Shown piece by piece: positions 7,519 through 14,521 of a DNA stretch of 14,521 nucleotides (position 1 is its first letter; the number at the start of each line of letters is the position of its first letter). Position numbers and translations under genes: made by a program. Location: NCBI GenBank assembly GCA_900128395.1, contig LT649754.1:1-14521 (forward strand), in the 5' to 3' direction. This DNA comes from Stramenopiles sp. TOSAG23-2 (taxonomy: Eukaryota > Sar). The notes beneath the pieces are model-generated. The model was not told the origin of the DNA and did no database searches. It saw only the letters and a list, made by a program, of their open reading frames with translations.

Positions 7519-7725
7519 TATTTGCATTTTTGTATATACTTCACAATTTTTGTTATGTGATTGGTGCATATATATTTTGACATGTTGGATCATACATTTT
7601 TTTACTGCATGTATATATAAAACACGCTTTTGATAAATGTACACAATGATAGGACGTTACTGAAAAATAAACAAAATTAATATTTTTTATGATATATATA
7701 TGAGAAATTTGAAAGAATAATTATA

Positions 7726-7755
7726 TATATATATACATGTACATGTATATATATA
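7726..7755. repeat. Perfect 30-bp palindrome
   Basis: TATATATATACATGT (7726-7740) is followed directly by its exact reverse complement (7741-7755), centred on ACATGTACATGT. There is no spacer, so it could extrude as a cruciform. It lies between two same-strand genes, just beyond a likely poly(A) signal. Confidence 0.6.
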
Positions 7756-8242
7756 AAAATAGAAAATATAACAGTAGCATTTTATTGTCCTTGAGTGAAT
7801 CCACAATATTGAAAAAGAAAATGAATTATCAATGTATAACTGATACGAAGTATATAAGCTTTATACATACACAAGAGAGAGAGAGCTAGAGAGAGATATA
7901 CAAGTATTGATTTTTTTATGTATAAACACCTCTCGGTAAAAATGGATTTATTTTGAAATTCTGGGCACAACAATATGCCATTTCAACTACCATTTTTCCA
8001 TTTTTTATTCCGTATTTCCATTTTTACTAATACAATAAATATGTTATTGATATTGTATTTTGATATTAAATTTATATTAAAATTCCATAACATTATATTG
8101 TAATAAAGATAGAGCACAGGTTTATATAAATAAATAAATAGATACACTCATGTAGATATAGATATAGAATAATATATAATATATTCTATAGAAGATAAAA
8201 TAATATTGCTTCAGCAGATTATAATAGTACCGTAGACAAGAG

Positions 8243-8770
8243 ATGAAAATAAGAATCATGTTGTTGCGCACCACGTTTTTAATAATAATATTATGTTATT
8301 TAAGTAGTGTAAATGCGATGAATCCACAACGATTTGGCCATTGTTCGGCTTTAGCAGGTGATACACTTTATGTATATGGTGGTTTAAGTTACCAGATTTC
8401 AAAGGATGTGCATACTGCAGGTAGTATTATGACTAATTTTCAAAAGTTTGATCTAAAAACTAAAGTATGGAGTACAGTAGACAAAGCTAGTGATCAAGAG
8501 CCCCGTGCTAGAGCATTTCATACATGTCACTATAATGCAAGTGAAATTATTTTATTTGGGGGTACTGAACAGGCTGGCAAGTTACAACGAGAAAGCCTTC
8601 TGCATTCATGTGGTTTAAATGATGTTTGGTCTTTTAATACAGATACAAAAATTTGGACAGAATTAAAATCCCATGCAGGTAATTGTGAAAATTCATCTCT
8701 ACGTGGTGTATCATTGAGTATTGGAAGTATTCTTGGGATAATAAGTTTTGTTTGTATGTTGATGATTTAA
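8243..8770 (+). CDS. Short secreted Kelch-repeat protein with GPI-type C-terminus
   Basis: The product has 175 residues. A hydrophobic stretch (5-20) ending in SSVNA (21-25) is a clear signal peptide. Two Kelch repeats follow. The first (about 30-81) has RFGHCSAL, LYVYGG and FDLKTKVWSTV. The second (about 88-142) has RARAFHT, ILFGG and NDVWSFNTDTKIWTEL. Both show the di-glycine and the Y/W pair that define a Kelch blade. Residues 155-175 are hydrophobic and reach the very end with no basic tail, the pattern of a GPI-attachment signal; a small-residue cleavage site could lie near N150-S152. Kelch propellers usually need four to seven blades, so two cannot close a ring alone: it may dimerise, be a gene fragment, or be a specialised short form. 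Cysteines at 34, 95, 123 and 148 could form disulfides outside the cell. Its partner is unknown. Confidence 0.78.
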   Translation: MKIRIMLLRTTFLIIILCYLSSVNAMNPQRFGHCSALAGDTLYVYGGLSYQISKDVHTAGSIMTNFQKFDLKTKVWSTVDKASDQEPRARAFHTCHYNASEIILFGGTEQAGKLQRESLLHSCGLNDVWSFNTDTKIWTELKSHAGNCENSSLRGVSLSIGSILGIISFVCMLMI

Positions 8771-8997
8771 AAAAAGAGAGGAGGTTTTAAAATAAAATGT
8801 CAATACTTCGTATTCTTTTTTTTTATAATCTTGTTTACATCGTGTTTACACACACAAACACCACGACCACAATTACACATGTATATTTTGCTCTTTTACT
8901 ATCTGCAGTTCTACATATGTATATATATATATATATATATAATACTCCAAAATAATGATATTGGTCTGTGTATATGTGCGTGATACTTTTAATTTTT
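8771..8997. other. Convergent 3' intergenic region
   Basis: This 227-nt region separates the Kelch and Cwc21 stops. It holds an AATAAA shortly after the Kelch stop, a T run (8815-8824) and a TA repeat (8920-8941). I see no gene. Confidence 0.6.
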
Positions 8998-9435
8998 TTA
9001 ATTTTTTTCATCGGTCGGTATAGTGGTTGTTGTTGTTGTTGTTGTTGTTGTCGTCACATTATTGTTATTATTATCACTATTAATATTATTATCATCATCT
9101 ACAATTTCCCCTTCTTCAATTTCATCTTCCTGCTCTAATTTCTCTAATAATTCTTTTCTTAATTTATTTATTTTAATATCAATCGATTCTTTTGTTAAGA
9201 TACCAGCATCTTCCATTTTAATCCTTTCTTCACATAATTTAACTTCCACTTGGCGTTTTCTTCTATGTATGATTAACTCTGGGTCTAGTTTTCTTTGTTT
9301 TCTTAATACATCCGCTGGTGTTTGTTTCAATACACGTTTCCGTATCCACGACGGTTTCACATGGCTTTTATTTCGCTGTACATATCCACTCGTGCTCGTT
9401 CCACGGACCGTCTTCAATCCAATACCATTATACAT
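8998..9435 (-). CDS. CWC21: Cwc21/SRRM2-family spliceosome protein (cwf21 domain)
   Basis: The product has 145 residues. The first 21 match the diagnostic family start: MYNGIGLKTVRG followed by TSTSGYVQRN. In yeast Cwc21 and human SRRM2 this segment enters the catalytic spliceosome and contacts Prp8 and U5. A cwf21 helical domain follows (about 51-98), with the usual charged core IIHRRKRQVEVK and LRKELLEKL. The tail is acidic (EDEIEEGEIVDDD), then poly-Asn, then an 11-residue Thr run encoded by a CAA/ACA microsatellite. The length is close to the yeast protein and lacks the long RS extension of SRRM2. It acts in the nucleus during pre-mRNA splicing. The ATG at 9435 is certain because the family motif begins there. 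It converges with the Kelch gene and diverges from 10126. Confidence 0.93.
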   Translation of the reverse strand: MYNGIGLKTVRGTSTSGYVQRNKSHVKPSWIRKRVLKQTPADVLRKQRKLDPELIIHRRKRQVEVKLCEERIKMEDAGILTKESIDIKINKLRKELLEKLEQEDEIEEGEIVDDDNNINSDNNNNNVTTTTTTTTTTTIPTDEKN

Positions 9436-10125
9436 CTCGTATTTTCGTTTTTCTCACTCGCCTTATATATATATATATATATTGAACTGTTCTATTATAT
9501 GTGTACAATACACTGTTTCTATTTTCTCCGTGTATATTTATTAATTATTAGTGCTTATGTCACTTTCTTCTTTATTAATGGACGGGATACGGGAAGAAGA
9601 ATCCCACCACTGTTGTCGTTCCTAAATTTACACCAGATGTACTTTAAAAATGGAAATTACAATATAATATTTTTATTCCAAAAAACAACAGAGGCGCTAT
9701 TCTAGTACTAATACTTGTATACTGATGGGGGTGAAAATTGTCCAGGCTGGGCAGGCCAGATGGAAATTCCTGGAAATCTGGAAATCCTCCACAGAAAATA
9801 GGAAAACGAAGGAATAATTAAAACAATAAATAATAATATAATATATTAAAATCCAATTACATATGTAGATCAATACAAATCACAATAAAAAGAATGTTGA
9901 TATATATGGTATTGATTTCAAATATACACAGAGAACATAAATGTGAAAAAAAATTACTAGAACATTATCATTAACGATTTGATATACATCCCCTCTCCCT
10001 CCCCCCGTCGCCGTGTTGTTGTATTTATTTCTGATTTGTATAAGTGCATTTAAAACCCCCATCTTTGATATACTTATTTTTATAGATAAAGAGATATTAT
10101 TTGAAATATAGTATAATATATAAAT
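9436..10125. promoter_or_regulatory. Divergent intergenic region, shared promoter
   Basis: These 690 nt separate the starts of Cwc21 and the small membrane protein. A TA repeat (about 9464-9482) lies in the probable Cwc21 leader. The most unusual part is the G/C-richer patch at 9725-9800 with TGGAAAT repeats, listed separately. A C-rich stretch lies at 9989-10014. I find no open frame with protein-like composition and no RNA gene I recognise. Confidence 0.45.
9743..9790. promoter_or_regulatory. TGGAAAT repeat cluster in a G/C-rich patch
   Basis: TGGAAAT occurs at 9761, 9771 and 9779, preceded by CAGGCTGGGCAGGCCAGA. A further copy is at 9651, and one in reverse orientation lies upstream of the Kelch gene (8014-8020). 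The patch is much richer in G and C than its surroundings and lies between two divergent genes, so it could be a transcription-factor cluster. Function is inferred from position and repetition. Confidence 0.3.
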
Positions 10126-10644
10126 ATGTCAGAAGGTGGTACAGTAGCAATGCTTTTCTTGGTTGTATTTATTTTTGTTGTCTTTACTTTAATCTATTTT
10201 TGTTTAAGAAGGAAGAAAGATGCAGGGTATCGGCAAGTGTTAGAAGGGGATGAATTAGATGAAGAAGAGTTAGCCTTTAAACGTTCATTGGAGGAACAAA
10301 ATGCTGAATTTGGAGTTGATGATGAGTTAGAATTTGATGATAAAGAGTTAGAACAATTAAGAATGTTGGATGAATATCGGGAAGATATTATGAAAGATGA
10401 TGAAGAAGAAGGTATAGTAGGAAAAAGTGATGATGATGACAATAAAAAAAAACAGGTAGAAATGACCAAACTGGAAGAAGGAAATAGTAGCGACAACAAA
10501 AAGAAAGCAAATAAAAAAAATGATGGGCCTAATTTAAAAATCTCTTTACCAGATATTAGTAATAACTCATCCCCATCATTAATAAAAAGGCATTCACCTC
10601 GAATAACAAAAAAAACAATGCCTCCAGGAACAGCAGAAGTGTAA
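10126..10644 (+). CDS. Small single-pass membrane protein with acidic cytosolic tail
   Basis: The product has 172 residues. After a six-residue N-terminus, residues 7-27 are hydrophobic (MLFLVVFIFVVFTLIYFCL) and are followed by RRKK. By the positive-inside rule the long C-terminal part faces the cytosol and the N-terminus faces out or into a lumen. There is no cleavable signal peptide. The tail is strongly acidic at 41-96 with a probable helix (LDEEELAFKRSLEEQNAEF), then charged Asp/Lys-rich sequence (102-132), then a Ser/Pro-rich end (147-172). YRQV at 35-38 is a weak tyrosine-type signal. I do not recognise the family; a membrane adaptor or tether is plausible. It converges closely with POP (160 nt between stops). 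Confidence 0.68.
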   Translation: MSEGGTVAMLFLVVFIFVVFTLIYFCLRRKKDAGYRQVLEGDELDEEELAFKRSLEEQNAEFGVDDELEFDDKELEQLRMLDEYREDIMKDDEEEGIVGKSDDDDNKKKQVEMTKLEEGNSSDNKKKANKKNDGPNLKISLPDISNNSSPSLIKRHSPRITKKTMPPGTAEV

Positions 10645-10804
10645 AACGTATTTCTCATATGTACGGATATACTCGTATGTAATATATAATATATATATAT
10701 TATACTCGTAAAATACTATATAAACACACATATACACACATCACATTTTGTTACTCTTTCATGATTAAGTGTGCGTCTCTCGATTTTTCTTTTTTTCTGT
10801 TTTC
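10645..10804. other. Convergent 3' intergenic region
   Basis: This 160-nt region holds two copies of TACTCGTA (10670-10677 and 10703-10710) flanking a TA-rich near-palindrome. The same word occurs at 1341-1348 in another convergent region. Confidence 0.5.
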
Positions 10805-13207
10805 CTACTTTGCTCGATACCATGTTTTCTCTGTTTTAGCATCAACATTTAAATCCACTCTTAATTTTTTTTGAAATGGATTTTCCATACAATATAGAAC
10901 ACGTTCCATTGCCTCTTCTGCAAATTCTTCTGGGCCTTCCATGATAACTTCATCATGTATTTGTAATAATAATTCCCATCCTAATTGTTTTAATTTTTCA
11001 TCTGTATGTAATTTTAACATTCCCATCATCATAACATCTGCTGCACTACCTTGAATAGGCGTATTAATGGCTGCACGTTCTCCATGACTACGGATACCAC
11101 TGTTTGATGATCGTAAATCTGGTAAACGGCGATAACGTCCCATCATCGTCCGTGTAAATCCTGTTTCCTTTGCTTTTTCTATTGTGCGTTTTTGCCATTG
11201 CAATACTTCAGGGCGATCATTGTACCATTTGTCAATTTCCGCTTGAGCTTCAACTCGTGTTACATCCCAATCTTTTGCTAAACCAAATGCAGTTTTACCA
11301 TATGCAATTGAAAAATTTAATACTTTCGCCCTACGTCGTTCTGAACTATAAACATCTTTTAATAATGGTATATTTGCTTTATCACCTACCGCATCACCTT
11401 CCTCTAACAATACTTTACCAGCTTGTACAGCATGTTGAATATAATCATTCATTCCCAATGCTGTACGACTATGAAAATCACCACCAGATTCAAATGCTTC
11501 AATCATACTTTTACAATTTGTTATATGCGCCAATACACGCAATTCTAATTGACCATAATCAGCAACAATGAATGAATTCCCAGGCTTTGCTTGAAATGCA
11601 TCACGTATTTTATATTGATCTTTCTCCAACGCAGGTTGATTTTGCAAATTAGGCATACGGGAGGATAAACGCCCGGTTTCAGTGTTTAAATTTAAGCTAC
11701 AATGTATTCTACCATCATCATCCGCTAATTCTTGCAATGGTTTTATAAACGTACCTATCATCGTATCAACTGCACTAATTTGTAATAAGCTTTCAATGGC
11801 TTTACATGCATCTTTTCCTTTTTGCCCACCACCGAAAAATTCATATGCAGCACCATAGCTAGGATTGACGTCATCAGATGGATTATTACCAGCTAATTGC
11901 TTTAAAACTGCAGCACTTGTTGCTGGTATACCAGTCGCCGTATAATTTATTGCTGGCATTCCTAATCCTTTAATTTTCATTTGCCTGTATTTATTTGGTT
12001 TTTTCTTCCCTTCTTGTACTATACCTTCAATGTTTTCAACTTTAAACTCACGTTCTGCTGGAATAGGTTCACCGCTTTTTGGATTTTTATTTTTTCCACC
12101 TCCGAAAAAAAAAGTACATTTCTGTCCTGCACTCGCTAAATTCATCCTATCCGCCTCATCACAATATTGTTTGGCCCATTCCCTAAATGCATGTTCATAT
12201 TTATCTCGATCTGTTTCTGCTTGTAATTGCAAGGATGGTAAATAGGTTTCACGTGCTACGTATATACCACGTCGTTCCATATCAGTTAACATTTCAGCAA
12301 ATGGTACTAAATATCGTTTATAAAAATCTAACATATTTTGACCTTGCGCCCAAGTTGTATTTTCTAATTTATTTGACAATTTTGTATGCAATTTCCAAGT
12401 CGCAACTGCATCTAATGAGCTGTAATGCACAAATTTATCTCTCGTTTCTGGTAAACGTTGTAACATTTCAATCGGTGGTATCGATATATTTTTACCCTCC
12501 GTACCATCTTTTTTAATATTTGGAACACCGAATAATTCTTTCATATTTGTTTTTTGAAAATCATCTGGCAATAAATCCATCGTTAAAGCTTCTAATGAAT
12601 ATTTCTGCCTAGAACTATCCCATAAACGTGCCATATGCATTGTATCACCACCTAAACCGTGTGTATCTATGCTATGATTATATAATACATGTCGATCAAA
12701 ACTATAATTATGCCACACTTTGCGTATTTTCGCATCGGAGAAAAACTCCGAAAATAAATGTAGCGTACCTTCACTTTCATCTAAATTATCAATCCATAAT
12801 GTGCCACCAGGTCCACTACCAAAATCAACATCAGGACCACTATAAATAGTTGCACAAGTCACTTGACCATTTCCAACAGGACCTTGTTTTGATAGATCAA
12901 TATTACATACTTCCGTATCACATGCATGTATTTTTTCTTTGTTATTAAATAATATTTCTAATGCTTTCATAGCTTCTTTTCTGGTGCGTATAGGTACCGG
13001 ATTGACATTAACATTCTTGATAAAAGACGACGATGACGAGGAGGAATAATCACTGGATGAATCTGACGACGATAATTTTGTAGCAGCTGCAATATTACTA
13101 TTATTTGTGAAATGACGACGTGGCATTATTTTTTTGGATAGATAATCGTACTGTTTAGCACGAACTATGTTTCTACATATTGTTGGTTGCTTTAAGAAAG
13201 AAATCAT
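10805..13207 (-). CDS. POP: Plant/algal-type organellar DNA polymerase (POP), family A with 3'-5' exonuclease
   Basis: The product has 800 residues. POPs replicate and repair mitochondrial and plastid DNA. The N-terminus (1-60) is basic, then Ser-rich, and lacks acidic residues in the first 20, fitting an organelle-targeting presequence. The exonuclease domain shows Exo I (DTE, D97/E99), Exo II (WHNYSFD, N167/D171) and Exo III (HYSSLDA, D266). The family-specific insertion lies at about 365-460. Polymerase motifs follow: TGRLSSRMPNLQNQP (511-525), motif A DYGQLELR (550-557), motif B RRRAKVLNFSIAYGKTAFG (624-642), and motif C QIHDEV (749-754). All catalytic residues are present. The Gly in motif A and the Ser in NFSIAYG are usual for POPs. 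The C-terminus ends in the family-typical VDLNVDAKTEKTWYRAK. ATG 13207 gives a full presequence; M28 is an alternative start. It lies on the same strand as, and downstream of, the dioxygenase gene. Confidence 0.96.
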   Translation of the reverse strand: MISFLKQPTICRNIVRAKQYDYLSKKIMPRRHFTNNSNIAAATKLSSSDSSSDYSSSSSSSFIKNVNVNPVPIRTRKEAMKALEILFNNKEKIHACDTEVCNIDLSKQGPVGNGQVTCATIYSGPDVDFGSGPGGTLWIDNLDESEGTLHLFSEFFSDAKIRKVWHNYSFDRHVLYNHSIDTHGLGGDTMHMARLWDSSRQKYSLEALTMDLLPDDFQKTNMKELFGVPNIKKDGTEGKNISIPPIEMLQRLPETRDKFVHYSSLDAVATWKLHTKLSNKLENTTWAQGQNMLDFYKRYLVPFAEMLTDMERRGIYVARETYLPSLQLQAETDRDKYEHAFREWAKQYCDEADRMNLASAGQKCTFFFGGGKNKNPKSGEPIPAEREFKVENIEGIVQEGKKKPNKYRQMKIKGLGMPAINYTATGIPATSAAVLKQLAGNNPSDDVNPSYGAAYEFFGGGQKGKDACKAIESLLQISAVDTMIGTFIKPLQELADDDGRIHCSLNLNTETGRLSSRMPNLQNQPALEKDQYKIRDAFQAKPGNSFIVADYGQLELRVLAHITNCKSMIEAFESGGDFHSRTALGMNDYIQHAVQAGKVLLEEGDAVGDKANIPLLKDVYSSERRRAKVLNFSIAYGKTAFGLAKDWDVTRVEAQAEIDKWYNDRPEVLQWQKRTIEKAKETGFTRTMMGRYRRLPDLRSSNSGIRSHGERAAINTPIQGSAADVMMMGMLKLHTDEKLKQLGWELLLQIHDEVIMEGPEEFAEEAMERVLYCMENPFQKKLRVDLNVDAKTEKTWYRAK

Positions 13208-13520
13208 GATATTAATAATGAATAAGCATGCATGAATATATCTATCTACAATAGTATCTATCTATCTGTTTATCTATCTTTTCCATCTCTCTTTTCTTAC
13301 TTATAAATCATATTTTTTGCAATTATTAATAATAATAATAATACGTGTGTGTTTACAAAATTTCGTACTTATTACAATACAACAAACTATCTCCTATCGA
13401 TCTTCATCTAAGGAAAAGTTTATTTTTAAGGGGAGGCCGGAAGAGAGCCAGAGAGCATCACAATCTAAATCTAAATCTAAATCATTATTATAATAATTTA
13501 TACGAATATATTACTCTCTC
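13208..13520. promoter_or_regulatory. Intergenic region, POP promoter and dioxygenase 3' end
   Basis: This 313-nt region contains TCTA repeats (about 13240-13277), an ATT-type repeat (about 13322-13342), a GA-rich stretch (13438-13458) and three tandem CTAAAT units (13465-13482). The region should hold the POP promoter and the 3' UTR of the gene upstream. I see no gene. Confidence 0.5.
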
Positions 13521-14283
13521 TTACTGTTTTTTTGGTCGTTTACGATGAACTTTGAAAAAAATTATAATAGCCCATTTCACACCATCCGTAATTGGCATTG
13601 CTTGATGCCATACGGCACGATCTAAGTAGCATAAATCACCAGCTTTCATTGGATAAAAAAATTCCATAGTTTTACCTTTTTTACCACTTTGTACCATCCG
13701 ATCCCATACTTTTACCTCTCCACCTTTACATGGAAAATCAGTTGGTAAACGTAAAATACATGAACCATCCAAATGTCTTCCATCAATATGTTTCTTCAAT
13801 TGATTTTGACCCTCAATTGGTAAAATAACGTGTAACGAAAGAGTGCAATCGCTCTGCTTTGCAATATTTTAATTTCCTATCGGAATTATACCATATTTCA
13901 AATAATCTTGTACATTCATCTAACATTTCTCGACATATATTTAACATTTTTATATCAGGCTCAACTTTATGTTTTCCAGATATATGCCCTGAATTATCTA
14001 ACTCCATATAAGTTGATATTTTCCATCGTTGTCCTTTATATGTAACTAATTGTGGTTCAAATTCTTTCTTAATTTTTTCAAACGCTTTATTCAACATGTC
14101 TTCCGGCAATGCTTTTTTTGCTAAATCATGTTTCCATATACCTTGCCTTGGACGTACTATACCAACACGATATTTTGCACGACGTTTATATAAATATGTT
14201 ATTAAACCAATGGATGATACAGTGAAACTAGCTAATTGCAATAAAATATTTGCATTCGTGTTATTATTATTACCATCACTCAT
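13521..14283 (-). CDS. Membrane-anchored 2-oxoglutarate/Fe(II) dioxygenase with a one-base frameshift
   Basis: Two frames together make one dioxygenase of about 253 residues. The first (14283 down to 13822) has a hydrophobic anchor (12-32) followed by KRRAK, a helical region, and HSFVTRYF (147-154). The frame then shifts by one base: skipping A in the transcript (plus-strand 13821) continues directly into PIEGQNQLKKHIDGR. The joined FVTRYF-P-IEGQNQLKKHID fits the family pattern FVxRY, then H-x-D. Iron ligands are H165, D167 and H226 (AVWHQAMP); K236 (DGVKW) is in the usual 2-oxoglutarate position. The shape resembles prolyl-hydroxylase-like enzymes, but the substrate cannot be read. Without the shift, translation ends at TGA 13815-13813, before all ligands. 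The cause may be a sequencing error, a recent disabling mutation, or programmed +1 frameshifting. Confidence 0.68.
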
Positions 14284-14521
14284 CTTGTACTATGTATATG
14301 TATAAATAACTTCTTATTATATGTCTTATTTTATAAATTTATTAAATACAATTTGAATCTTGCCTTGGCTTGATAATATCTTTCTCTTTATTCTATATAT
14401 ATATACTTGTACCACCTGCACATAAATTTGATAATTTTTTAATAAATTTAAATTTAAATAAAAAAAAAGAATAAATTATTAGAAAAAAATAAATTCAAAG
14501 ATGATTTGATATTTGATTTTT
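14284..14521. promoter_or_regulatory. Upstream region of the dioxygenase gene, AT-rich
   Basis: These 238 nt up to the right edge are about four-fifths A/T, with a TA run at 14395-14404 and A-rich stretches. The dioxygenase promoter should be here. No gene is visible. Confidence 0.4.

Larger units (their letters stand above)
7388..8242. other. ArsM 3' UTR and Kelch-gene upstream region
   Basis: This 855-nt region has no credible gene. It contains hairpins near 7401-7419 (TATATGAT/ATCATATA, loop ATA) and 7430-7462, a TA repeat (7486-7516), an AATAAA at 7666-7671, a perfect 30-bp palindrome (7726-7755), a GA repeat (about 7872-7896) and, upstream of the Kelch gene, CCATTTTT/ATTTCCA repeats (7989-8025) and another AATAAA near 8102. 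If the methyltransferase is a selenoprotein, its SECIS should lie in the first 300 nt or so. Several ATGA words occur there (7391, 7404, 7437, 7444, 7471, 7474, 7647), but I could not build a standard stem with the paired GA core and AA apical loop. Confidence 0.5.

Noticed and set aside
9023-9705. Plus-strand open frames opposite and beside Cwc21.
   Set aside because: They are antisense shadows full of repeat-coded Val, Leu and Ile-Tyr runs, while the minus strand carries a diagnostic family motif.
10805-13207. Polymerase motif A reads DYGQLELR and motif B NFSIAYG instead of the bacterial DYSQIELR and NFGxxYG.
   Set aside because: These are the normal forms in plant and algal POPs, so they confirm the family rather than mark an odd enzyme.
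13465-13482. CTAAAT tandem units as an interstitial telomere repeat.
   Set aside because: There are only three copies, and the unit does not match the CCCTAAA or CCCTAA type repeats expected in algae.
13860-13905. A 40-nt GT-AG intron that would join the two dioxygenase frames.
   Set aside because: It would remove the HSFVTRYF segment that fits the family; a one-base change at 13821 keeps it.
13813-14283. A second selenoprotein, because the dioxygenase's first frame ends at TGA.
   Set aside because: Reading through that TGA gives a short out-of-family sequence and another stop; the family continues only in the other frame, so this is a frameshift.

Overview
This is an AT-rich, gene-dense stretch of a nuclear eukaryotic genome, most likely from a microalga or related protist. 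Intergenic DNA is full of TA, ATT and GTT microsatellites. Three genes point that way: a plant/algal-type organellar family A DNA polymerase (POP, absent from animals and fungi), a Cwc21/SRRM2-type spliceosome protein, and an arsenite methyltransferase of the bacterial/algal ArsM type with an in-frame TGA at its catalytic cysteine. The last implies selenocysteine decoding, as in many marine algae. A stramenopile or similar alga is plausible, but no gene here fixes the lineage. No introns are needed to read any gene, and I see no rRNA, tRNA, CRISPR array or mobile element.

Layout, left to right: an unrecognised, probably membrane-embedded protein running off the left edge (+, 3-1106); a secreted proline/aromatic-rich protein with no cysteine after its signal peptide (-, 1445-2473); a 563-residue protein with acidic and lysine-rich regions and several WH2-like candidate actin-binding motifs (+, 3115-4806); a secreted eight-cysteine glycoprotein (-, 5117-5935); the ArsM selenoprotein candidate (+, 6338-7387); a short secreted two-Kelch protein with a GPI-type tail (+, 8243-8770); Cwc21 (-, 8998-9435); a small single-pass membrane protein with an acidic tail (+, 10126-10644); POP (-, 10805-13207); and a membrane-anchored 2-oxoglutarate/Fe(II) dioxygenase broken by one extra base (-, 13521-14283).

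Genes mostly alternate in orientation, so intergenic regions are either shared divergent promoters (2474-3114, 5936-6337, 9436-10125) or convergent 3' ends (1107-1444, 4807-5116, 8771-8997, 10645-10804). Several convergent regions hold perfect small hairpins. The genes do not form a pathway; this looks like ordinary nuclear gene order.

The best lead is the ArsM gene. TGA 7070-7072 falls exactly where the family has its third catalytic cysteine. The frame stays open and family-like for 104 further codons. A 6-bp all-paired, mostly G/C hairpin starts 7 nt after the TGA, which resembles the selenocysteine redefinition elements known next to some eukaryotic Sec codons. The terminal stop is a TGA-TAA tandem. 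I could not find a convincing canonical SECIS in the 3' region by eye, and that is the main gap.
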